From: a virus
IMG/VR virus record: IMGVR_UViG_3300028284_000009
Coordinates: 1 to 53,903 of that record
DNA: 53,903 nucleotides
Strand: one strand, 5' to 3'
Of the stretch, positions 6,321-13,872 are shown piece by piece. Every line of letters starts with the position of its first letter. Positions within the stretch are counted from its first letter, which is position 1. The position numbers were made by a program, and so were the translations under genes. The notes under the pieces are model-generated. The model was not told the DNA's origin. It was given only the letters and a program-made list of their open reading frames with translations, and did no database searches.

Positions 6321-6548
6321 TTAAATTATTACTTTATCTCTCAATATTACTGGTATTGAAGAAGAAGAAGTGTATGATTTATACTTTTTAAAACATTCCA
6401 TTACTTCTAATTTTTCTTTCATTATCTCAAAGGCGAGGTCATGGTTGTAGGTGGCAGTTTTACCATTTTTGAATGTTACTTCAATTACTTGGTTTTTACC
6501 AATTAGTGACTTTCTAATTACAAATCTTTTACTTTTTAAATTTTCCAT
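6321..6548 (-). CDS. hypothetical protein, LKSKRF family, copy A
   Basis: A 75-aa basic protein, 57 of 75 residues identical to the protein at 7340-7567. Conserved parts are LKSKRFV(I/V)RKSLIGKNQ, a beta hairpin (VIEVTFKNGK), a helix, and an end that reads KYKSYTSS.SIPVILRDK. No domain is recognised. The high lysine content and hairpin suggest nucleic-acid binding, as inference. It has its own promoter-like element and terminator. Confidence 0.65.
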   Translation of the reverse strand: MENLKSKRFVIRKSLIGKNQVIEVTFKNGKTATYNHDLAFEIMKEKLEVMECFKKYKSYTSSSSIPVILRDKVII

Positions 6549-6592
6549 TGTTTAAGTTATTTAAGTTATTATTATTATTTTTTGGTTACATA

Positions 6593-6628
6593 TATATTAT
6601 CTATAAGTGGACGTATTATTTTTGTAAA
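6593..6628 (-). promoter_or_regulatory. early promoter-like element, copy 9
   Basis: A full match with a 10-nt spacer, 44 nt before the start at 6548. An AAT-rich leader separates it from the gene. Confidence 0.6.
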
Positions 6629-6647
6629 TTTGTCAAGCAGAGCGAGG

Positions 6648-6737
6648 TGCTATACACAAGAGTGTCTATTAAATATTATCTTAAGCGAAGCGTAATTTCT
6701 TTGTAAAAAGCGAAGTGCTATACACTATGCTATACAC
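6648..6737 (+). repeat. TGCTATACAC repeat cluster
   Basis: Exact copies of TGCTATACAC at 6648-6657, 6716-6725 and 6728-6737, each near GCGA(A/G)G. A one-base variant is at 7938-7947, also just right of a promoter-like copy. They lie in the non-coding space beside copies 9, 10 and 13 and may be operator or processing sites. Confidence 0.45.
6672..6707 (-). promoter_or_regulatory. early promoter-like element, copy 10 (degenerate, tandem)
   Basis: TTTACAAA, a TTACG variant, a 10-nt spacer and GATAATATT. It sits 79 nt upstream of copy 9 with no gene between, so the gene at 6548 may have two promoters, or this copy is decaying. Confidence 0.45.
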
Positions 6738-6790
6738 AGCGAGTTGCTGCGTTATGTAAAGTGTGACATTAGGGTCTTAATGATTAGATA

Positions 6791-6809
6791 GTAAGGGGCA
6801 ATTGTCACA
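6791..6809. repeat. GGGGC-ATTGTCACA motif, copy 1
   Basis: GTAAGGGGCAATTGTCACA. About 40 nt to the left, TGTGACATTAG begins an upstream part that is also shared with copy 3, and TGTGACA/TGTCACA form an inverted pair. It lies just past the stop of the gene at 6813. Confidence 0.5.
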
Positions 6810-6812
6810 GTT

Positions 6813-6944
6813 TTATTTGTATTGCTCTAACCATCTCATGATACCCTTTTGTTCGTCAGTGAAGGGTGTTTCTTCTTTGTTTATTCGTGTTATTTGCACA
6901 CATTTAGTACCATCAGGTCGGGTGATAATTTCTTTTTTATACAT
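6813..6944 (-). CDS. microprotein, DGTK family, copy B
   Basis: A 43-aa open frame with PDGTKCVQITRIN and EQKGIMRWLEQYK, paralogous to the 50-aa protein at 5163. Conservation of the protein sequence with diverged DNA supports a real, selected gene. It follows a 37-aa membrane peptide gene, repeating the order seen at 5163-5484. Confidence 0.6.
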   Translation of the reverse strand: MYKKEIITRPDGTKCVQITRINKEETPFTDEQKGIMRWLEQYK

Positions 6945-6948
6945 AATG

Positions 6949-7062
6949 TTATACTGGAATGTATGGAGTGGATGTCTTCAATCCCCAGATTATTAGTGTC
7001 CAAAATATTGCAGTTATCACAACTACCATTATAAAAAACTTTGTTTCTTCTGATATTTTCAT
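6949..7062 (-). CDS. 37-aa membrane peptide
   Basis: The open frame MKISEETKFFIMVVVITAIFW... has one hydrophobic helix (residues about 9-28) and a short polar tail. It lies between the DGTK copy B gene (four bases away) and the gene at 7064 (one base away). Supported by packing and by the parallel membrane gene beside copy A. Confidence 0.5.
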   Translation of the reverse strand: MKISEETKFFIMVVVITAIFWTLIIWGLKTSTPYIPV

Positions 7063-7063
7063 A

Positions 7064-7270
7064 TTATATTTGTTTTAGTAATTCAGTTAATCTTTCAGTA
7101 TTAGTGTAGTTTAGTTTATCATCAAACCAATCTTGATTTACTATGTTATTGTTTAAGAAGTAATCGAATATGTTGTTTTCGTTTGTTACATTATCTTCAC
7201 TTCCCCAGTATTCTGGATTTGTATTTAGTTTGTTAATTTCGTTTGTGATTACATTTTTAGTTACTTGCAT
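7064..7270 (-). CDS. hypothetical protein
   Basis: A 68-aa protein rich in Asn and acidic residues (NPEYWGSEDNVTNENN). There is no known domain. It is the first gene after promoter-like copy 11 and leads the second membrane/DGTK cassette, as the gene at 5488 leads the first; the two leaders do not look alike in sequence. Confidence 0.5.
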   Translation of the reverse strand: MQVTKNVITNEINKLNTNPEYWGSEDNVTNENNIFDYFLNNNIVNQDWFDDKLNYTNTERLTELLKQI

Positions 7271-7292
7271 AGTTTATTTGTTTAGTTACATT

Positions 7293-7328
7293 TATATTAT
7301 CTTTGTGCATTCGTATTACTTTTGTAAA
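7293..7328 (-). promoter_or_regulatory. early promoter-like element, copy 11
   Basis: A full match with a 10-nt spacer, 22 nt before the start at 7270. The upstream gene stops at 7340, so this copy is wholly intergenic. Confidence 0.6.
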
Positions 7329-7339
7329 ATACTGAGAGA

Positions 7340-7567
7340 CTAGACTATTTCTTTGTCTCTCAAGATTACTGGAATACTTGTTGATGAAGTATAAGACTTA
7401 TATTTGATGAAACAATTCATAGTTTCTAATTTGTCTTTCATGATACTATATACTTTATCATGATTGTATGTTACTTGTTTTCCAGATTTGAATGTTACTT
7501 CAATGATTTGATTCTTTCCGATTAATGATTTTCTTACTACGAATCTTTTACTTTTTAATGTTGACAT
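7340..7567 (-). CDS. hypothetical protein, LKSKRF family, copy B
   Basis: 75 aa, 76 % identical to the protein at 6321-6548; the differences are mostly conservative. It has its own promoter-like element 39 nt upstream. Role unknown. The 56-aa protein at 7644 has a similar strand-then-helix order and could be a distant third member. Confidence 0.65.
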   Translation of the reverse strand: MSTLKSKRFVVRKSLIGKNQIIEVTFKSGKQVTYNHDKVYSIMKDKLETMNCFIKYKSYTSSTSIPVILRDKEIV

Positions 7568-7606
7568 AATTTAGTTATTTAGTTATTATTATTATTTAGT
7601 TACAGT

Positions 7607-7643
7607 TATATTATCTAATGATACTCGTATTTTCTTTGTAAAA
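7607..7643 (-). promoter_or_regulatory. early promoter-like element, copy 12
   Basis: TTTACAAAG-AAAATACG, a 10-nt spacer, GATAATATA. It lies 39 nt before the start at 7567. Confidence 0.6.
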
Positions 7644-7814
7644 TTATATAGTTTTATAAGTTATATAATTTTGGTCAAGAAGTTTATATATTTTTTCTGG
7701 GTCAAAGGTTGAAAGGATAGTTAATTTATTATTTATAAATTGAATTCTATAATGGTTATTGGTTAAGATATTGGTAGTTAATTTAATTTGGTATTTATTA
7801 ATTTTTAAAATCAT
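7644..7814 (-). CDS. hypothetical 56-aa protein
   Basis: The open frame MILKINKYQIKLTTN... ends ITYKTI. It is unusually rich in A/T codons (Ile, Asn, Lys, Leu). Its stop touches promoter-like copy 12, and copy 13 lies 65 nt upstream, which supports it as a gene. FDPEKIYKLLDQ near the end is a helix. Not recognised. Confidence 0.45.
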   Translation of the reverse strand: MILKINKYQIKLTTNILTNNHYRIQFINNKLTILSTFDPEKIYKLLDQNYITYKTI

Positions 7815-7832
7815 AATTTATTTATTTATTTA

Positions 7833-7869
7833 ATTATTATTATTATTATTATTTATTATTATTATTATT
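7833..7869 (-). repeat. ATT/AAT triplet tract in a leader
   Basis: Two runs of AAT triplets on the minus strand lie between promoter-like copy 13 and the start at 7814. Shorter AAT runs precede the genes at 6548 and 7567. They make the leader unstructured and A-rich, as favoured by Bacteroidetes ribosomes. Confidence 0.6.
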
Positions 7870-7879
7870 TGGTTACAGA

Positions 7880-7914
7880 TATATTATCCAACAACAAGCG
7901 TATTATTTTTGTAA
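7880..7914 (-). promoter_or_regulatory. early promoter-like element, copy 13
   Basis: A full match with a 10-nt spacer. It is the outermost copy, at the border of the minus-strand block. The sequence to its right resembles that beside copy 9 (GTAAA-TTGTC and a TGCTATACA). Confidence 0.6.
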
Positions 7915-7990
7915 ACTTGTCGGTGCGATCAGCAAGATGCTATACATTTTTCTAAAGAAAAAAGATAGAAGGTTGTAGAAAAAGTCTAAG

Positions 7991-8010
7991 TAGTAGGGGG
8001 TATTGTCACA
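7991..8010. repeat. GGGG-ATTGTCACA motif, copy 2
   Basis: TAGTAGGGGGTATTGTCACA. It matches copies 1 and 3 apart from one or two bases and lacks the upstream ACATTAG part. Confidence 0.45.
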
Positions 8011-8176
8011 AAAAGTCGTTATATATACACAAAAACGCAAAAAAACAAGGGGGGCCCGGCAATTTGAAACGAATTTGGTAAACAGTTGGTAGTCAGCGAG
8101 ATAGGGGGTAACACTTTTCCCCACAATTTCTAACAATTTTTTTAAAAACAGGGACATTAGCCTTATAGAGTATAGA

Positions 8177-8195
8177 GTAAGGGGCTATTGTCACA
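8177..8195. repeat. GGGGC-ATTGTCACA motif, copy 3
   Basis: GTAAGGGGCTATTGTCACA, preceded by GGACATTAG about 25 nt to the left, as in copy 1. It lies 72 nt before the first plus-strand gene, so it could be a regulator site for the late block. Confidence 0.5.
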
Positions 8196-8267
8196 CTGAC
8201 CACATATACGTCAAGTGTAAAATAAGGCCATTTCGTGTAAGTATATAGACTATGTAATTTAAAGAAC

Positions 8268-8540
8268 ATGGGAAAACAAAAACTAAGCGCTAAAGCAGCG
8301 AGAGATAAGGCGATTAGAGACTTAGCGGCGGCTAACACAAAAGACAGGAAAGAGAAAAGGGCAGAAAGCCAAATGGAGAGGCGAGCAGCAGAGAAGAAGC
8401 ATGGAGCGAACTGGTTAATTGGTAAAGATTACGATCACAATACTGGTAGATTCACATCGGCAAAGCACAATAGAGGCGGAACACAAGCGAAAGGAAAGAA
8501 AGACGGTACTAAAGCAGAAAAAAAACAATCTAAAAAATAA
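8268..8540 (+). CDS. small highly basic protein
   Basis: A 90-aa protein in which Lys, Arg and other charged residues dominate, with repeated KA/AK stretches and a Lys-rich tail. The middle segment ANWLIGKDYDHNTGRFTSA is the only ordered-looking part. It is probably a virion or DNA-associated protein, as inference from charge and its place at the head of the structural block. Confidence 0.55.
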   Translation: MGKQKLSAKAARDKAIRDLAAANTKDRKEKRAESQMERRAAEKKHGANWLIGKDYDHNTGRFTSAKHNRGGTQAKGKKDGTKAEKKQSKK

Positions 8541-8543
8541 AAC

Positions 8544-9092
8544 ATGGCAAATATTTCAAGTTACCCAAGCAAAGCACCTAAGCTAAGTGATATAATGATC
8601 TTCTCAGAGACGTATGACGCCGATGCAGCAAGTCCAGTGGTTGGTAACCCAACTAAAAGCACTTCAGTATCAGGTATTGGAGCAGCTATCTCCCCTACTA
8701 TCGCAACAGGTACTATTAACACTATAGCGATGTTCACAACAGCTAATAAAACTGGTGATTCACCTATTGTATATGATGGTTCTAGCTCCACGGCTATAAC
8801 AGGTGATTTAAACGCTTCGAACGATTTAACAGCCGGTAGAGATCTTACTGTTACAAGAACTGCTAATATTTCTGATTTAAATACCACTGGATCAGCTGTT
8901 ATTGGAGGTAACATTACTGGAAACAGCAATATTACAGCACTTAACAACGTTTCTGTTGGTAATGACTTAAGCGTTATTGGTAAAACACTAATAGCAGTGG
9001 ATGAATACAATGACAATGCTGATGCATTAGCCGGAGGTGAAGTAATAGGTACAATTTACAGGAATGGCGACTTACTTAAAATAGTACATTAA
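8544..9092 (+). CDS. fibre-type structural protein
   Basis: A 182-aa protein rich in Thr, Ser, Asn, Gly and Ala, as trimeric fibres are. The N-terminal SYPSKAPKLSDIMIF resembles that of the next protein (SYPKDKNIQDKDAWI), probably a shared attachment segment. The middle has N-I-T-G type repeats. The end, DALAGGEVIGTIYRNGDLLKIVH (residues about 160-182), is a tip seen in many marine phage fibres and decoration proteins (from memory). Confidence 0.6.
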   Translation: MANISSYPSKAPKLSDIMIFSETYDADAASPVVGNPTKSTSVSGIGAAISPTIATGTINTIAMFTTANKTGDSPIVYDGSSSTAITGDLNASNDLTAGRDLTVTRTANISDLNTTGSAVIGGNITGNSNITALNNVSVGNDLSVIGKTLIAVDEYNDNADALAGGEVIGTIYRNGDLLKIVH

Positions 9093-9098
9093 TAGAAC

Positions 9099-9800
9099 AT
9101 GGCAATAATAAACTCTTATCCAAAGGACAAAAACATTCAAGACAAAGACGCTTGGATAGGAACTGACTCATATAACAGACAAACTAGACAATATACAGCT
9201 GAAGCTGTCGCTAAGTACCTAAACGTAAAAGGAAAGGTGTCTATAGCTGGTCAAGTTAATTACAAGTTTGTTCAGTTACCAAAAACAGGTGCAGGAACAA
9301 TAGCATTAACAGCTGGAGGAGGGGATGGTACACCCTTTTCTAATTTAACTGAGTTTAAAATCTCAAAAGTAGACTTATCTGGTCAAACAGTAGTTGCTTA
9401 TTTAGATTTTCTTGTAGATCAAGAGATTCTAATCATGAGCCAAACAGATAAAGAAGCTTTTGGGCATTATAAAATCACTTCTTACGTAGTGGACTCTGCA
9501 AATAGTAATTTTTACACGCTTCAACTAGCTTTTTTAGCTGGTAACGGTAGTATTACGATAGATGATTATTACGACATCGTTAATTTTACTTTTGGTAAAG
9601 ATGCGGACAAAACGTTTGAATTTACACAACCTACTCCATCAGTAGAGTGGACAATACAGCATGATATGGGTAAATTTCCATCGGTATCTGTGGTTAACAA
9701 TAATAATATACTAATGTACGGTAACACTACATACGTAGACACAAACAACTTAATAATAAACTTTACAGCTGGCTTCTCGGGCAAAGCGTACCTAAACTAA
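9099..9800 (+). CDS. tail/head fibre protein
   Basis: A 233-aa protein with an N-terminal attachment-like segment and a beta-rich body. The C-terminal 60 residues (WTIQHDMGKFPSVSVV... ending FSGKAYLN) form a common fibre tip of short strands. It probably projects from the virion and touches the host surface. It lies six bases after the previous fibre gene and 10 before the next, in one transcript. Confidence 0.6.
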   Translation: MAIINSYPKDKNIQDKDAWIGTDSYNRQTRQYTAEAVAKYLNVKGKVSIAGQVNYKFVQLPKTGAGTIALTAGGGDGTPFSNLTEFKISKVDLSGQTVVAYLDFLVDQEILIMSQTDKEAFGHYKITSYVVDSANSNFYTLQLAFLAGNGSITIDDYYDIVNFTFGKDADKTFEFTQPTPSVEWTIQHDMGKFPSVSVVNNNNILMYGNTTYVDTNNLIINFTAGFSGKAYLN

Positions 9801-9810
9801 ATTAAAAAAA

Positions 9811-11274
9811 ATGGCAATTAATTATTTAAACAATGTTGATTTTAACAGAAACGAACTGCAAGATGCGCAGCTGATAAGATCACAAGTAGAAAACCAACCA
9901 AACGACGCCGCTGTAGGTGGAACACCTGTAGAAGGTCAGTTATATTTTAACACATCGAGTGATGTACTAAAAGTGTACGCTAACGGAGCTTGGGTAGAAG
10001 TAGGTGGTGGAGTAGAAACAATTACTACAACAGATGGTACTTACATCGACTTAACACCTAACTCCGCAACATCGGGAGCGGTAACTGTAACAGCGGATCT
10101 TTCTGCTGCTGATGGTACAGCGACTGCAGCCTCTAGGTTCTTAACAAAAGATAATACCTGGGCAACGGTTCCTCAAGGTGATATAACTGGTCTTACAGGA
10201 GGTACTTATATTAACATCGATAACCCAGGAGGTCCGATACCTACTATTAATCACGACGCTACAACAAGAACGGATGGAACAACAGCAGAGACATTAACCT
10301 ATGGTGGTACTTTTACTGCTTACACAGATGTAACTACAAATGCTACTGGTCACGTCACTGACTCAGAAGAGACTACTTTCACGATGCCAGCGGCAATAAC
10401 GTACGATCTAACAACAGCTCCAACTGGAACTGCTATAAGATTGACAGATGGATCGAATGTAGATGATGTAACGATATCAGGTACGGGTTCAGAAGTAGAT
10501 GTAACAAGGATTAGCGCGACTGAATTAAGAATCGGTCTTCCAGCTGACGTTGTAATAACAGACACTTTAGAAGTTGGAGACAACCTACTAGTTACCGGAG
10601 ACGCTCAGTTCGACGGTACTGCTTTTGACATTGCTTCAGGGGCAGCTATTGATTTTGGTAACAACAGGATTACTGAAGTTGCAGATCCAACAGCCGCGCA
10701 AGACGCAGCTACAAAGGCTTATGTTGATAGTTCAAACGCTGGGCAACTAGTGTACCAAGGTGGTTATAATGCAAATACGAATGTACCTAACTTAGACAAC
10801 ACGCCTACGATTACGATTAACAAAGGATTCACATGGACTGTTACTGCTGATGGATTATTCTTCACGGAGCAAGTTAGAGTTGGTGACTTAATCGTCGCTA
10901 ATGTAAACTCTCCTACAGCGCTAGCTGATTGGACGACAGTTCAAAACAATGTGGATCTAGCTGATCTAACAACTGTAGGTATTGGTAATGTAAACGCTGG
11001 TACTGGTATATCGGTTGCATACTCTTCAGGAACTGCCACTGTAACAAATACAGATACAAATACTTCTAACACCGACACGGGTACTATCGCGATTGGTAGT
11101 CTAACAGGGACAGTTAATCATAACTTTGGTACTAAAAACACTATAGTTCAAACAATAGACAGCTCAGGTGATACAGTTTACTGTGATGTATCTAGAGCAA
11201 ACAACTCCGTTACAGCAACAATTTCAACAGCTCAAACAGGAGCAATAACTATACTAGTTCAGAAGATAGGATAG
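9811..11274 (+). CDS. tail fibre / adhesin
   Basis: A 487-aa protein. The N-terminus includes a small domain (EGQLYFNTSSDVLKVYANGAWVEV, about 46-69) found in many phage fibres. A Thr/Gly-rich repetitive shaft follows, then a segment DPTAAQDAATKAYVD (about residue 295) typical of fibre trimer junctions. The last 60 residues (tip with NHNFGTKNTIVQ and ITILVQKIG) resemble other fibre tips. A receptor-binding role is likely. Confidence 0.65.
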   Translation: MAINYLNNVDFNRNELQDAQLIRSQVENQPNDAAVGGTPVEGQLYFNTSSDVLKVYANGAWVEVGGGVETITTTDGTYIDLTPNSATSGAVTVTADLSAADGTATAASRFLTKDNTWATVPQGDITGLTGGTYINIDNPGGPIPTINHDATTRTDGTTAETLTYGGTFTAYTDVTTNATGHVTDSEETTFTMPAAITYDLTTAPTGTAIRLTDGSNVDDVTISGTGSEVDVTRISATELRIGLPADVVITDTLEVGDNLLVTGDAQFDGTAFDIASGAAIDFGNNRITEVADPTAAQDAATKAYVDSSNAGQLVYQGGYNANTNVPNLDNTPTITINKGFTWTVTADGLFFTEQVRVGDLIVANVNSPTALADWTTVQNNVDLADLTTVGIGNVNAGTGISVAYSSGTATVTNTDTNTSNTDTGTIAIGSLTGTVNHNFGTKNTIVQTIDSSGDTVYCDVSRANNSVTATISTAQTGAITILVQKIG

Positions 11275-11296
11275 TAATAAATAAAAAGATTACTAT

Positions 11297-13870
11297 ATGG
11301 CAATTAAATTTTTAAACAACTCGAGCGTAACAGGTCAGCTAACAGTCACTAATGGAATAGAGATGACTAGTGGTAATTTCAATGCTGGAGACAACGAGAG
11401 GATTAGGCTCGGTAACTCTGCTGATCTTCAAATATACCATGACGGAAGTAATAGTTTTATACAAGACGCAGGGACTGGAAGCTTAAAAACTGTAACAAGT
11501 GGTTTTCAATTGTTGAATTCTACTCAAACTCAGTTTATGATGCTTGCTGACGGAGGTGCTACAAGTTGGATTAAGTTATACTACTCAGGAAGTGAAAGAC
11601 TCGCAACCACAAGCACAGGTATCTACGTGACAGGTGAAGGTTACTCAACAGCAGGTTGGGGAGTTGGTACGGGAGAAACACCTGTTGGTAAAATATTTAA
11701 TAACTCAGGAGTATTTAATGTTAGAGCAGAAACAGCAAGGGAAATTGCTTTTGGAAACGTAACTAATGGAGAAGCTGTTAGGATTGATACAGTAGGTAAC
11801 GTAGGTATTGGGACGACAAGTCCAACATCTAAATTAACAATTAGTTCTGGTGTAGGTGGTGACGGTAGCTGGAACGATTCAGGTATACTGGTTGAAAATA
11901 CTTCAACTACGACTGGAGAACCTACTTTAGCTTTCAGAAACGCAGGCACAGCTGGGACTGGCTCAAGTTATTGGTTTACAGGTTTAAATCAATCAAATTT
12001 ATATAAAATAGCTTTCGGAACATCTTTTACAGACGGCAACACTAAGCTTGAGCTTTCTACCACTGGAGGTTTAAGATTAAATTCTTATACGCAAGGTTTT
12101 TTACAAACTGATGCTAATGGAAATGTAAGCACGTCAGGCGGCGGTGTATTACCTGGTGGTCCTTACTTACCGCTTACAGCTGGGTCGGGATCTCCTTTAA
12201 CAGGTGATTTATACATAACTAAAAACTCTCCCTTACTAACAATAACCGATACGTTAGCAAGTGATTTAAAACTTGAAATAAAGCAGTCTGGTTCGACTGC
12301 TAATTTTATGTCAAGAGGTGGTACTTCCAGCAAGGGTCAATTCAATTTTAGAATAACAGACGGATCAACAATTACTAGTGCTTTATTTATAAATCAACAA
12401 GCTAACGTCGGAATCGGGACGACTAGTCCTGGAACTGATCTAGAAATTGGAGATGGTACAGGTTCACCTGGTTTAACTTTAAACAAAGCAACTACAGGTA
12501 CAGCTTCTTTATTTTTTGATAACGCAGGAAATAACAAAAACTGGATAAAGGCTGACGCAACGGAGAGTTTAATATTTGGAACTAATAATAGTACAAATGT
12601 AACTATAAAAGAAGGCGGTAACGTAGGTATCGGGACGACTAGTCCTCAATCAAAGTTAGATGTAAAATTAGTTAATAATTCAACCGCTAATATTGGAGGC
12701 ACTATATCTGTTGGGGCTTTTGCTGGTTTGTCTTTTGGATATTCCGAAGTAGGTAATTCTAATTATAGGCATTCAGCAATTGTATTTGAAAGAGATGATG
12801 CTGCTTTTGGTGACGCAAGAGGTAAGGTACATATATTAAACAGCCCCTCTGGAAGTACGAGTGCTGACTTAGGAGATGCTAGATTAACAATACTACCTAC
12901 CGGTAAAGTCGGTATCGGGACGACTAACCCTTATTCTGCTCTACAAGTTGGTGACCCTGAACAAACTACAGCTGCAGAGTTAACAATAGCTAGTAGATAC
13001 GGGTCTTCAGCGCCTATACTTAACTTTAGATCTGGTCACGCTTCAAATAATAATGTTTGGAATATGGCTCGTATTGTAGCTACTGATGATGGTAACTATA
13101 ATGGTAGGTTAGAGTTTAGAACGTCTAATAGTGGTCAAGCTGATCCAACTGTTAAAATGGTCATCAAAGCTACAGGTAACGTCGGGATCGGAACAACAGC
13201 TCCGTCGCAAAAACTTCACGTAGCTGGTAACATGAGGTTACAGAATCAATTATATGATTCAACTAACTCGATTGGTAGCAATGGTCAGGTGCTTACAAAG
13301 ACATCGGCAGGTACTATATGGGCAGACAATAGAGGTCTAACACCAACAACACCTGGTGGAATAGTAGCCACGATTGTAGGGGAGACAATAGAGATAGCTT
13401 TTAACCAGTCAACAACGTCTAACATAGATTATTATCAAGTATGGTCCTCTGATGACGGAGGTGATTACGGTATTATAGGTCAGATTGCACCATCGGACTT
13501 TTCTTCGACTATGACAGTCGTGGATACTACTTTCGTTACAGGAGGAACAATGTCTTATAGAGTTTACGCCGTTAAATCAGGAGTTTACTCTCCAGCAGGA
13601 ACAGTTAGCAAAGCTTATACTGTAAGCGCGTTATCCGTGACGAATATGACTGTTGTAAACCTCAACACAGCTTACTACATACAATACGAAAAACCTCTTT
13701 CAAGATTCATAGACCACGTAGAAATATACATGGATTCTCAAACAACCTCAGCAGCTTTAAGCAGGTCAAATGCTAGTATAGTTTATAGTGGTCAAAACGC
13801 ATCGTACATGAGAAATGTTGGTACTAGTAATAATTTTCACCAGTTTTGGGTAGAAATAGTAACATCTTAG
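11297..13870 (+). CDS. large fibre with GIGTTSP repeats and Fn3-like end
   Basis: An 857-aa protein. The N-terminus (MAIKFLNN, then RIRLGNSADLQIYHDGSNSFI) is a common marine phage fibre start. Five copies of (G/A)(N/K)VGIGTT(S/N/A)P lie in the shaft. These mark the start of repeated beta units in bacterial and phage fibres. From about residue 675 come two fibronectin-type-III-like domains (YYQVWSSDDGG..., SYRVYAVKSG). It probably binds surface sugars. There is no S74 chaperone end here. Confidence 0.65.
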   Translation: MAIKFLNNSSVTGQLTVTNGIEMTSGNFNAGDNERIRLGNSADLQIYHDGSNSFIQDAGTGSLKTVTSGFQLLNSTQTQFMMLADGGATSWIKLYYSGSERLATTSTGIYVTGEGYSTAGWGVGTGETPVGKIFNNSGVFNVRAETAREIAFGNVTNGEAVRIDTVGNVGIGTTSPTSKLTISSGVGGDGSWNDSGILVENTSTTTGEPTLAFRNAGTAGTGSSYWFTGLNQSNLYKIAFGTSFTDGNTKLELSTTGGLRLNSYTQGFLQTDANGNVSTSGGGVLPGGPYLPLTAGSGSPLTGDLYITKNSPLLTITDTLASDLKLEIKQSGSTANFMSRGGTSSKGQFNFRITDGSTITSALFINQQANVGIGTTSPGTDLEIGDGTGSPGLTLNKATTGTASLFFDNAGNNKNWIKADATESLIFGTNNSTNVTIKEGGNVGIGTTSPQSKLDVKLVNNSTANIGGTISVGAFAGLSFGYSEVGNSNYRHSAIVFERDDAAFGDARGKVHILNSPSGSTSADLGDARLTILPTGKVGIGTTNPYSALQVGDPEQTTAAELTIASRYGSSAPILNFRSGHASNNNVWNMARIVATDDGNYNGRLEFRTSNSGQADPTVKMVIKATGNVGIGTTAPSQKLHVAGNMRLQNQLYDSTNSIGSNGQVLTKTSAGTIWADNRGLTPTTPGGIVATIVGETIEIAFNQSTTSNIDYYQVWSSDDGGDYGIIGQIAPSDFSSTMTVVDTTFVTGGTMSYRVYAVKSGVYSPAGTVSKAYTVSALSVTNMTVVNLNTAYYIQYEKPLSRFIDHVEIYMDSQTTSAALSRSNASIVYSGQNASYMRNVGTSNNFHQFWVEIVTS
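11795..13203 (+). repeat. direct DNA repeats coding GxVGIGTT
   Basis: Near-identical 28-29-nt copies at 11795, 12402, 12617, 12902 and 13175, with a sixth in the next large fibre gene at 19192. They share a core of GT(A/C)GG(A/T)AT(C/T)GGGACGACTA at most positions. They could serve as recombination points between fibre modules. Confidence 0.6.
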
Positions 13871-13872
13871 AT

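Larger units (their letters stand above)
7915..8267. promoter_or_regulatory. divergent intergenic control region
   Basis: These 353 nt between the leftward and rightward blocks hold no convincing gene. They contain two copies of the GGGG-ATTGTCACA motif (7991, 8177), a GC-only spot GGGGGGCCCGGC near 8050, and a GGGG...CCCC hairpin near 8105-8122. The last 70 nt before 8268 should carry the plus-strand promoter; TATATAGACTATG near 8240 is a weak candidate. An origin or packaging site could also lie here; nothing proves it. Confidence 0.45.

Noticed and set aside
463-7914. Reading the 13 elements as plus-strand promoters, since TATTTTTG in several copies resembles the Bacteroidetes TAnnTTTG box
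   Set aside because: All genes around them run on the minus strand, the TA of the box is lost in copies 3, 8 and 11-12, and the distance to minus-strand starts is short and steady.
7903-8338. Minus-strand frames of 84 and 81 codons across the divergent region
   Set aside because: They cover the repeats and the start of the plus-strand gene, have no leader or neighbours in phase, and their composition is not protein-like.
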